DNA of 5,924 nucleotides, from positions 1 through 5,924 of the forward strand of contig CALAXC010000015.1 of assembly GCA_937894775.1 (NCBI GenBank), in the 5' to 3' direction. This document shows positions 1-5,625 of the stretch, one piece after another (within the stretch, counting starts at the first letter, position 1; every line of letters begins with the position of its first letter). The notes beneath the pieces are model-generated. The model was not told where the DNA came from. It did not search any database and was given only the letters and a program-made list of their open reading frames with translations. The translations under genes and the position numbers were made by a program. Source of the DNA: an uncultured Clostridia bacterium (lineage in GTDB: Bacteria; Bacillota; Clostridia; Oscillospirales; CAG-272).

Positions 1-2
1 AT

Positions 3-206
3 TGGAACGGAAACTCTTTGGCATTGTTGAGTGACCATTTCGGTCACGCTGTTTCGTTTAGAGAAAGGCGAGAGGGCGAAGCCCCAAACGGAGCGGGAAA
101 GCCTACTAACGGCGCGTTTGTCGAGATGCTGGCAGAGCATTTGAAACAGAAATACGACACGTATAATAAAATTCGAAAGGACAAAAATGGAAGAAAAAAT
201 TTATAA
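3..206 (+). CDS. Possible C-terminal end of an unrecognised protein (5' partial)
   Basis: This frame is open from the left edge of the window and ends with TAA at 204-206, giving about 67 residues. I do not recognise the product. The last half looks protein-like, with a charged, probably helical stretch (FVEMLAEHLKQKYDTYNK) and then a lysine-rich end. The first half is rich in Gly, Arg and Glu and lies over a small inverted repeat, so it could be non-coding. It would overlap the start of the next gene by 20 bases in another frame, an arrangement typical of translational coupling. An internal ATG lies at 18 but I see no convincing ribosome binding site before it, so if real the gene most likely begins upstream of the window. 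Two other short frames also end near positions 30-34, so assignment is uncertain. Confidence 0.35.
   Translation, partial: WNGNSLALLSDHFGHAVSFRERREGEAPNGAGKPTNGAFVEMLAEHLKQKYDTYNKIRKDKNGRKNL
31..47. other. Small perfect inverted repeat
   Basis: GTGACC and GGTCAC form a 6-bp perfect stem around a 5-base loop (ATTTC). It follows directly after stop codons in two of the frames that enter from the left edge (TGA at 28-30 and at 32-34), as the terminator of an upstream gene would. The downstream bases (GCTGTTTCGTTTA) contain only short T runs, so intrinsic termination would be weak. Confidence 0.35.
141..167 (+). promoter_or_regulatory. Candidate promoter for the LRR gene
   Basis: A perfect TATAAT lies at 162-167, with TTGAAA (5 of 6 to consensus) at 141-146. 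The spacer is 15 bp, two short of the best length, so the -35 match may be fortuitous. Transcription would start near 174 and leave a leader of only about a dozen bases, just enough to hold the AAAGG ribosome binding site. If the upstream open frame is real, this promoter lies inside its coding region. Confidence 0.35.
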
Positions 207-2796
207 TTTGATTGAAAACGAAGACGGCACGCTGACCGCCGTTATTAATGAGGGTGTAACCCGTCTTGAGGAATACCCCTTTATGCCCAAGCTATTTGAA
301 CGCAATGAAAATGTCACTGTTCTTGCCGTGCCGAGCACGTTGGAATCGGTTTACATCAATTTTCAGAACAGCTTTCCGAACCTTAAGAAAATCGGTTCAA
401 TGGGCAATAATCCGAATTGGAGAAATTTCAGCTTCAAGTATGGCTTGTTTAAATCCTCTGATCAGCCCAGAGAAGATCTGCCGTATCTGATTTCAAACGG
501 CGACGGCACGCTTACCCTTGATATTCCCGAGGGCGTGCGTGATATGAGCGATATTGGACATTGGGATTTTTACGATAAAGTAACCGTTATCAAATTCCCC
601 GCATCTATGGAAGATATAGGTGATTATTTGACTTGGACATTTCAAAATCTGACTGAGATTCATATTCATCCCGATAACCCATATTTTGTCATGGAGGACG
701 GAGTTGTGTTTTCCAAAGATAAGACGAAGATCATTCGTTGTCTTGAAAAAGAGGAAAGAAGCATGTACACAGTCCCCGATTCTGTGGTGGAAATTGCTGC
801 CGATTGCTTTGCGGCTGTGAGTTATCTTGTTCGGATAAATATAGGCAAAAACGTCAGAAAAATCGGACATCGAGGACTTCAGAGCGACGGACACTTTGCA
901 ATGAAGAAAATCTATATTCCCGCTACGGTTACCGAGCTTGAAGGGGAGATCTTTGACACGGGAGGCGATGACGGCGGCGTATATTACCCCATAGACGTTG
1001 TCGGCGGCGAGCGAGGATCTGTGATCGAGGAGTATTGCAACAAAAGAGGCATTACCTTCGTTGAGGTACATGAGGACGGGATCGAGGAGTTCTACGCCGC
1101 ATCCGTCGAGGAGCTTCGTAAGAGAGCAAAAGAGCAGATGGAAAACGAGACCGAGTTTTTCGTTGACGAGAGCGACAAGGGTTACCAAATGAAGTATGCT
1201 GACGGCACGCTTGAGATTTTCGTGCCCGATGATGTAACAATGACCGAAATTACCGTAAAGGATACTAGAGTGAAGATCAACGAACACAGACGTGAGAAGG
1301 TCAAAAAATTGATCATCGGAGACCGTATCACCGAGCTTGAAGCACTTGCCTTTGACGATTACAGAAATCTTGAAACGGTATCTATCGGCAAGGACGTGCA
1401 AAGAATCGATCCGTGGGCTTTCAGCGGAAAAGACGGATCGGGTAGCTACGGTTGCCCTAACCTGACAAGTATTGAGGTTGACGAAAATAATAAGTGGTAC
1501 AAGGCGGAGGACAGTGTGCTCTTTACATACGATATGAAGACCTTGGTGAAATACTGCCCCGCAAAGCCCGAGCTTTATTACGAGATCGATTCCCGCGTGC
1601 GCCATATCGGAGAATGTGCTTTTCATTACGCAGAGCACTTGCAGTGTCTTAAGATTGGAAACGGTGTGGTTTCTGTCGGAAAGCTTGCATTTCTCAACGT
1701 TAAGTCACTTCGCCACGTGTATATTTCCGAAAGCGTGACCGAATGGCCCGAGCGCTTTCCCTTTGTGGAGTTGTGGGGTTATGAAGGCCCGTACCGTATC
1801 TACGGTTTGGTGATCGGTGGTCCGCGCGATAGCTTTATCCAAAAATATTGTGCCGATGACGGTGAATGCTTCCTTGTGATCGAAGATGACTGTATCGACG
1901 ATTTTCTTGCAACGCCTCTGCCCCCCATTGCAAGTTACGATGACGATTCCGACCCGTATATTGCCGAATGTAACAAGCTGATGATCGTAAGTAAAGACGG
2001 CGCGCTGATCCAGGCGGGCGAGTTTGGCGAGGAGCTTGTATTGCCTGAAGGAGTAGTCTATATGCGTTGTCGAGTTGATCTGTCAAAGTGCAAACGGGTA
2101 GTCATTCCCTCATCATACACACACCCTTGGAGCGTTGGTATTAGCGGCGACGGACCCGCGCCTCTGCTGGGAGAGTTTGTCGTATCAGAGGATAATCCCC
2201 AATTTATCGCCATAGACGGACACCTTTACAGTCAGGACGGTACTCTGATGACCTATGCCCCCGATGCAAAAAATCAAGGCGTTTTGCCCGAGGGAACGAC
2301 GGGTATTGCCGAGGGAGCGTTTTCATTGATTCCCGAACCGTTTGAAAAGTTGTATATCCCCGCAACTGTAAAGACCATGAAATTTCAATTACAGCGGGCA
2401 AACGTATTCTGTGAAGCCGAGGTTTCCCCCGATAACACAAGCTTTATGGCAATTGATGGCAGTATCTTCACCGCAGCCGGAAAAACTCTTGTTTATGCAA
2501 AAGTTTCCGAGGATGGCTACATAGTACCAGACAACACCGAGATCATCTCTAAAGGTTCACTTGCCGCCGTCAGCGGAACCGTCTGTATTCCTGCAAGTAT
2601 AACAAAAATAGAAGACGAGTACGGACTTGGGCGTGAGATTACCGCCATCCGCACCCCAAAGGGCTCTTATGCCGAGCAATATGCAAAAGAGCACAAAATA
2701 CGCGCCGAGCTTACCGCAGGTGGCGTGGTGGTTGAAGAATGGGATCCGCCAAAGCCACAATACTCGTTTACACCTGCCGATGACCTTCCGTGGTGA
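187..2796 (+). CDS. BspA-like leucine-rich repeat (LRR_5) protein, 869 aa
   Basis: The protein is built almost entirely from LRR_5-type repeats, seen as recurring phrases such as IPATVTEL, VPDSVVEIAADCF and IGKDVQRIDPWAF. Three large blocks each end in a similar cap, a Gly-Ser/Asp-Ser turn followed by a YC/YA helix: residues about 272-296, 542-568 and 821-841. Four copies of a DNP-x-F...DG-x-L/V-F-S pattern lie near residues 161-186, 431-457, 667-691 and 746-771. DGTLT strands recur near residues 13 and 106. BspA-family proteins are usually surface or secreted binding proteins. This one begins MEEKIYNLIENEDG, with no hydrophobic signal peptide, no membrane segment and no LPxTG anchor, so a cytoplasmic place or unusual export is implied. 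The ATG at 187 is supported by AAAGG six bases upstream. The C-terminus has a Pro-rich linker and an acidic end, ADDLPW. Ligand and role are unknown. The family call is firm; function is open. Confidence 0.88.
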   Translation: MEEKIYNLIENEDGTLTAVINEGVTRLEEYPFMPKLFERNENVTVLAVPSTLESVYINFQNSFPNLKKIGSMGNNPNWRNFSFKYGLFKSSDQPREDLPYLISNGDGTLTLDIPEGVRDMSDIGHWDFYDKVTVIKFPASMEDIGDYLTWTFQNLTEIHIHPDNPYFVMEDGVVFSKDKTKIIRCLEKEERSMYTVPDSVVEIAADCFAAVSYLVRINIGKNVRKIGHRGLQSDGHFAMKKIYIPATVTELEGEIFDTGGDDGGVYYPIDVVGGERGSVIEEYCNKRGITFVEVHEDGIEEFYAASVEELRKRAKEQMENETEFFVDESDKGYQMKYADGTLEIFVPDDVTMTEITVKDTRVKINEHRREKVKKLIIGDRITELEALAFDDYRNLETVSIGKDVQRIDPWAFSGKDGSGSYGCPNLTSIEVDENNKWYKAEDSVLFTYDMKTLVKYCPAKPELYYEIDSRVRHIGECAFHYAEHLQCLKIGNGVVSVGKLAFLNVKSLRHVYISESVTEWPERFPFVELWGYEGPYRIYGLVIGGPRDSFIQKYCADDGECFLVIEDDCIDDFLATPLPPIASYDDDSDPYIAECNKLMIVSKDGALIQAGEFGEELVLPEGVVYMRCRVDLSKCKRVVIPSSYTHPWSVGISGDGPAPLLGEFVVSEDNPQFIAIDGHLYSQDGTLMTYAPDAKNQGVLPEGTTGIAEGAFSLIPEPFEKLYIPATVKTMKFQLQRANVFCEAEVSPDNTSFMAIDGSIFTAAGKTLVYAKVSEDGYIVPDNTEIISKGSLAAVSGTVCIPASITKIEDEYGLGREITAIRTPKGSYAEQYAKEHKIRAELTAGGVVVEEWDPPKPQYSFTPADDLPW

Positions 2797-2813
2797 CATA
2801 ATTCAATGATAAA

Positions 2814-2854
2814 AAGGGACTATGGCATGTTATTTCAAACGGCCACAGTCCCTT
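2814..2854. terminator. Bidirectional terminator between convergent genes
   Basis: AAGGGACTATGGC at 2814-2826 pairs with GCCACAGTCCCTT at 2842-2854, giving 13 positions with a 15-base loop. The single imperfect pair is an A-C mismatch on the plus-strand RNA but a G-U pair on the minus-strand RNA. The minus-strand RNA also leaves the stem into a run of five U residues (CCCUUUUUAUC), whereas the plus-strand tail is the weaker UUGUCUAUUUAAUU. It therefore serves best as the terminator of the recombinase gene, whose stop codon is only 6 bases away, and may also end the LRR transcript. Confidence 0.82.
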
Positions 2855-2860
2855 GTCTAT

Positions 2861-3562
2861 TTAATTCTGCGCTTTTAACTCTCGCTTGTATTTATAATAT
2901 GAATTTCTTGAACAACCACAGAGCTTGATGACATCGGGATCCTCAAGCGAGCCACCAAAATCACGGCTGTGCTTTTTGATGACCTCCTTGCACTGGATTG
3001 ATTTCTTGGTCACAAGAGTAGTTCCTTTTTGAAGTCCGATCCGAGTTCCGTTCCGTTTGCTTTCTCTCATGCCTTGCTTGACGCGCTCATGAAGATCGTC
3101 GATCTCCTTCTGCGCTTGGTCGAATGCCGCCTTAATTTGCTCCGAGGCGAGAGCCATGAGAAAGTTGTTTATCAGCTCGATATTTCCCTTAAAGAAATCA
3201 TCCACGGCTTCGTTGCCTGTCGCAATCGAAATATTTAAGAGATTGGCTTTGGACGAATCATAGATCGACGAGTTGATCAAAGGCTCGTTGAGGAAAACAA
3301 GTTCTACTCCCATTTCATAAAGCATCTTATAATCCTTATAGCCCTCAGAAGCGCATCGACTCATTCGGGATACACTGTCAAACACGATTGTGTCTCCTTT
3401 TTGTATTTGCCCCATCAGCTTGTCCCATAGGGGCCGTTGCTGAACTGTTCCCGTATAAAACTCTCGAATGATGATCGCGTTGGGATATACCGCCGTAATA
3501 TTCGTTACCTGACGAGTGATGCGCTGGTGCTTGGTGCTGACACGACAATAGCCATAAATCAT
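2861..3562 (-). CDS. Small serine recombinase (resolvase/invertase family), 233 aa
   Basis: The N-terminus IYGYCRVSTKHQ carries the resolvase nucleophile, Ser9, with Arg7 beside it. FDSVSRMSR at residues 61-69 is the second catalytic block, with Arg66 and Arg69 matching the two conserved arginines. A long helix follows (about residues 140-170, ALASEQIKAAFDQAQKEI), as expected for the dimer helix. The end (about 186-228, finishing in CGCSRNSYYKYKREL) looks like the helix-turn-helix DNA-binding domain. Such enzymes cut and rejoin DNA through a 5'-phosphoserine link; small members resolve plasmid or transposon cointegrates or invert segments. The length fits the small class, so it is not a large integrase. 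The ATG at 3560-3562 has GGGAGG eight bases upstream. In the alignment I favour, a serine (Ser65) sits where gamma-delta resolvase has Asp67, with an Asp three residues earlier; this looks typical of the clostridial subgroup and need not mean inactivity. It is transcribed away from the polymerase-like gene. Confidence 0.92.
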   Translation of the reverse strand: MIYGYCRVSTKHQRITRQVTNITAVYPNAIIIREFYTGTVQQRPLWDKLMGQIQKGDTIVFDSVSRMSRCASEGYKDYKMLYEMGVELVFLNEPLINSSIYDSSKANLLNISIATGNEAVDDFFKGNIELINNFLMALASEQIKAAFDQAQKEIDDLHERVKQGMRESKRNGTRIGLQKGTTLVTKKSIQCKEVIKKHSRDFGGSLEDPDVIKLCGCSRNSYYKYKRELKAQN

Positions 3563-3602
3563 AATAAAGCCTCCCTATTGTATTGAAACAAACTTTAGTT
3601 TC

Positions 3603-3684
3603 TTTTGATGCTATCATTATGCCGTGTATTTGCTAATTAGGCACGAACTTTTGGTATAACTTTTGCGAACTTTGTTTTGATGCT
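3603..3684. repeat. Spaced direct repeat upstream of the recombinase, candidate res site or operator
   Basis: TTTTGATGCT occurs at 3603-3612 and again at 3675-3684, 72 bp apart. Each is preceded by an AACTTT element (in CGAACTTTG before the second copy and AAACTTTAG before the first). A third CGAACTTTTG lies between them at 3644-3653. A perfect 8-bp palindrome, CTAATTAG, lies near the middle at 3633-3640. Resolvases usually act at sites made of several spaced binding elements just upstream of their own gene, which fits this place. The elements are short, so chance in A/T-rich DNA is possible. Confidence 0.35.
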
Positions 3685-3698
3685 GATTTCATATAAAT

Positions 3699-3738
3699 AA
3701 AAGCACAAGATAACAATGAAGCTGCAACTTGTGCTTTT
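3699..3738. terminator. Isolated terminator-like hairpin
   Basis: AAAAGCACAAG at 3699-3709 and CTTGTGCTTTT at 3728-3738 form a perfect 11-bp stem with an 18-base loop. The minus-strand RNA leaves the stem as UUUUAUUUAUAU, a fair terminator tail; the plus-strand tail is UUUUGAUAU. No gene ends here on either strand. It may insulate the recombinase gene from minus-strand transcripts, be an attenuator, or be the remnant of a lost gene. Confidence 0.55.
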
Positions 3739-3976
3739 GATATATTAAGAAAAATAGGTATGGCTTTTTATTGGGGACGATGCCTATCTATGGCTATGTC
3801 TTTTTTGTGGTTTCATTTAATTTAGCATTCTTTTTGCTTGAAGTTTTCATAGATAGCTTGGGACAAGGCTTATTATAAAAGCTTGTGGCTAAATCTTATA
3901 GGCAGATGCTTTATAGGCAAAATCGATGCGAAAGATAGAAGATAGATAAAAAAAGATATAGAAATATGATTATAAT

Positions 3977-4000
3977 ATACAATAGCTAACAGTTGTAAAA
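3977..4000 (+). repeat. Core repeat 1 (24 bp)
   Basis: Fits the ATACARTAGNTAACAGTTG plus YAAAA consensus, with C at the variable N and T at the Y. It is preceded by TATAAT at 3971-3976, but the bases 17 bp further upstream (an A run) do not make a good -35 element. Core 2 lies 93 bp further on. Confidence 0.8.
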
Positions 4001-4040
4001 GCTGGGGGAAAAGCTTTGTGGGTAAAAAAGAATAATAATA

Positions 4041-4069
4041 TAGACAAGATAAGAAACAAATGGTATAAT
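4041..4069 (+). promoter_or_regulatory. Promoter of the polymerase-like gene
   Basis: TAGACA at 4041-4046 (5 of 6 to TTGACA) and a perfect TATAAT at 4064-4069 are separated by exactly 17 bp, the ideal sigma-A spacing. Transcription would start near 4076, inside core repeat 2 (4070-4093), leaving a leader of about 45 bases before the ATG at 4122. A protein bound to the core would block the start site, so if the gene product binds these repeats it would repress its own synthesis, as iteron-binding plasmid initiators do. The repression is inference. Confidence 0.65.
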
Positions 4070-4093
4070 ATACAGTAGTTAACAGTTGCAAAA
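4070..4093 (+). repeat. Core repeat 2 (24 bp), over the transcription start
   Basis: Fits the core consensus with G at the R, T at the variable N and C at the Y; it differs from core 1 at three positions. It follows the TATAAT box immediately and contains a TTG (4086) in frame with the downstream gene. That TTG is unlikely to be the start codon, because it is part of the repeat and has no ribosome binding site. Confidence 0.8.
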
Positions 4094-4121
4094 GCAGAAA
4101 ATAACATTGAGGTGCTTTGTT

Positions 4122-5480
4122 ATGATTTCAGTAGTAGAAATAGCGAATAGATTGGTAGATAAGGTCGATTACAATTTTGCTTTCTATGATAATAGAAATA
4201 AGTGGGAGCCAAGACGAGCAGATTATTATGTTTTACCGGTGTTCCATATAACGGAGAGTAAAGCCAAAGGTGCTGAAGCGAAGCTTAGAACAAAGCTAAG
4301 TAAGGTCTTGACGTTTATTGATACAGTGAAGCATAAGCGTTTTAAAGACGGCTGTACCATTATGCCGATCAGTAGTACCAATAAAGACAATTTGGCTATC
4401 TGGGGTAATGAAATGAACGTTTCCAGAGCAATTGCCTATATGATAGAGATTGGCTTGATTGGTATTGAAAACGATAAATATCAGTTCGGTGCCTATTATG
4501 AAAAAGACAACAAGAGCAAATCATATTATTACTATAAAGAGAATGAAGATAAACTCAAATCTTATTGTCAAACCAAAGGCATTGAAAGGTACATAGTACA
4601 AAATAAAATCTATACTATGGACGAGCTTCAAAATGTTCATAGGGATATTGACAAGGACAAGGTGCATTTTGCGACAAGGCTTAGGCTTTATAAGCCGATT
4701 GAACTGAGCAAAGCAGAGTTTGAAAAGCAGTTAACATTGTGTTTATATGAAAATTATCCGGGACTTCGATTTCATATTATGAAAGCAAACGAGATCAATG
4801 AAAACTATTATCAAAATTACCCTGAGTTTCGGATTCGTTTCCAGCCTAACTTTACTTGGTCTGATGATGGACTATACGTGAGCGGTATCGGTATTCGTGC
4901 GACCAATTCTATGATCAGTCTTAAGAAAGACAAGCGTGCGGAGATTCTTAAAGCTTATGGCTTCACTTTGGAAAAAGACATCAATGCTTCAGTTCCAAGA
5001 ATTACATTGTCTTTGAATAGCGGCAAGTGGATCGATGAATCAGAAGATATGTACGAGCTCATATTTCGTGTTATGGAGCCGAATGGCGACTTCAACTATG
5101 AAGTGCGTGAAGCAATCAAAAAGCTTCATATGCGAGCTTATTTTGACTCTGGGGACAAGCTTACAGGGCATCATACTTGGTTGTCGATGGATCAGAGTGG
5201 CATTGATAGAGAGGACGTTTGTGATACTATGAAAGCTTTTCGTGAAGCAATTATAGAAGCGGAGGGCGGTAAGCTTTATGGGAGTGATATCTTTTACATT
5301 GAGTCATGTGTATATCTGATGACGTTATATGATCTGGTTACATCGGGGCATAAGGTGTGGCAGGTTTATGATTGCTTTTATGCGACGGGGGAAGAAGATC
5401 AAGAGTTGTTTGATTTTATGATTTCAAATGGAGTAAAGAGAAATTTTGAAGATTTCTTGTCGGTTTGGTGGAAAGTATAG
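4122..5480 (+). CDS. Putative mobile-element polymerase/initiator: winged-helix-like N-terminus plus compact family-A-like palm, 452 aa
   Basis: I chose the ATG at 4122 because GAGGTG lies seven bases before it; the frame extends to a TTG at 4086 inside a repeat. Residues about 55-122 look like a winged helix (NLAIWGNEMNVSRAIAYMIE as recognition region), followed by a Tyr/Lys-rich stretch (132-149). The C-terminal half carries, in order, motifs I align by eye with E. coli Pol I: RATNS at 259-263 (like the TGRLSST region), KRAEILKAYG near 271-280 (like GRRIRQAF), Asp286 in EKDINASVPRI (motif A), DMY at 309-311 (like GKDIH), Arg329-x3-Lys333 with Tyr340 (motif B), a helix DIFYIES at 389-395, and Asp417 in VWQVYDCFY (motif C). 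Pol I has Asp705, Arg754, Lys758 and Asp882, so this palm is shorter. Likely role: replication start or copying of a mobile element, perhaps of the TV-Pol type. The gene is A/T-richer than the LRR gene. The motif reading is mine and untested; exact enzyme activity is unknown. Confidence 0.6.
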   Translation: MISVVEIANRLVDKVDYNFAFYDNRNKWEPRRADYYVLPVFHITESKAKGAEAKLRTKLSKVLTFIDTVKHKRFKDGCTIMPISSTNKDNLAIWGNEMNVSRAIAYMIEIGLIGIENDKYQFGAYYEKDNKSKSYYYYKENEDKLKSYCQTKGIERYIVQNKIYTMDELQNVHRDIDKDKVHFATRLRLYKPIELSKAEFEKQLTLCLYENYPGLRFHIMKANEINENYYQNYPEFRIRFQPNFTWSDDGLYVSGIGIRATNSMISLKKDKRAEILKAYGFTLEKDINASVPRITLSLNSGKWIDESEDMYELIFRVMEPNGDFNYEVREAIKKLHMRAYFDSGDKLTGHHTWLSMDQSGIDREDVCDTMKAFREAIIEAEGGKLYGSDIFYIESCVYLMTLYDLVTSGHKVWQVYDCFYATGEEDQELFDFMISNGVKRNFEDFLSVWWKV

Positions 5481-5515
5481 AGATAAAAAAATATAAATAA
5501 TAAATATAATTATAT

Positions 5516-5539
5516 ATACAATAGGTAACAGTTGCAAAA
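5516..5539 (+). repeat. Core repeat 3 (24 bp)
   Basis: Fits the core consensus with A at the R, G at the variable N and C at the Y. It is preceded by an alternating T/A run instead of TATAAT. Core 4 starts 86 bp further on, comparable to the 93-bp step of the left pair. Confidence 0.8.
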
Positions 5540-5601
5540 AGTGTGGCGGAAAAGATAAAAAAGATATATTTATAGTGAGAGAGATAGAAATTATATAATA
5601 T

Positions 5602-5625
5602 ATACAATAGGTAACAGTTGTAAAA
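5602..5625 (+). repeat. Core repeat 4 (24 bp), joined to the terminator
   Basis: Fits the core consensus with A at the R, G at the variable N and T at the Y, differing from core 3 at the Y only. Its final A run is shared with the left arm of the terminator stem, so binding of a protein here could compete with hairpin or cruciform formation. Confidence 0.8.

Larger units (their letters stand above)
3945..4098. repeat. Left copy of a flanking direct repeat, about 150 bp, with two 24-bp cores
   Basis: This unit begins with an A-tract element (GATAAAAAAAGATATA at 3945-3960). It continues with core 1 (3977-4000), a GGGGGAAAAG-type segment, a second A-tract (about 4022-4034) and core 2 (4070-4093). 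The same order recurs in the same orientation at 5482-5633, downstream of the polymerase-like gene. The core is ATACARTAGNTAACAGTTG followed by YAAAA. The distance from A-tract to core start is 32 bp for core 1 and 48 bp for core 2, close to 34 and 48 bp in the right copy, so the whole unit and not only the core has been duplicated. Confidence 0.75.
3563..4121. other. Gene-free A/T-rich region, candidate origin/regulatory zone
   Basis: No credible gene lies in these 559 bases between the divergent recombinase and polymerase-like genes. From left to right it holds the recombinase ribosome binding site, a spaced direct repeat with a central CTAATTAG palindrome, a free-standing hairpin at 3699-3738, and a T-rich stretch (about 3760-3850). 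Next comes a 9-bp direct repeat (TTATAGGCA at 3897-3905 and 3911-3919), then the left copy of the flanking repeat with two 24-bp cores and a promoter. A/T-rich DNA with short direct repeats next to a replication-type gene is the usual form of an iteron origin. I found no DnaA box matching TTATNCACA. The origin reading is inference. Confidence 0.45.

Noticed and set aside
493..1638. Long minus-strand open frame (381 codons) inside the LRR gene
   Set aside because: It is antisense to a clearly coding LRR frame, its peptide shows no recognisable family features, and such shadows arise from the codon bias of the plus-strand gene.
3029..3238. Plus-strand open frame within the recombinase
   Set aside because: It is antisense to the conserved catalytic and helical regions of the recombinase and has no family features.
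3760..3810. Riboswitch or structured RNA before the polymerase-like gene
   Set aside because: Only weak, interrupted pairing (ATAGGTATGGC with GCCTATCTAT) is visible, and it lies upstream of the likely transcription start at about 4076.
3873..4091. Minus-strand open frame over the left repeats (72 codons)
   Set aside because: Its hydrophobic, Leu/Tyr-rich peptide (QLLTTVYYT, QLLAIVYYN) is just the translation of the A/T-rich core repeats; the same words recur in the minus-strand frames over the right repeats.
4086..4121. TTG at 4086 as start of the polymerase-like protein
   Set aside because: The TTG is part of core repeat 2, lies only about 10 bases after the predicted transcription start and has no ribosome binding site, while the ATG at 4122 has GAGGTG at good spacing.
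5416..5607. Minus-strand open frame of 63 codons resembling a membrane peptide
   Set aside because: It is composed of A/T-rich repeat DNA and the antisense end of the polymerase-like gene, with no ribosome binding site I trust.
3977..5625. CRISPR array made of the four 24-bp repeats
   Set aside because: The intervals inside each pair are about 60-70 bp and resemble each other between pairs, a complete gene lies between the pairs, the repeats vary at several positions, and no cas gene is present.
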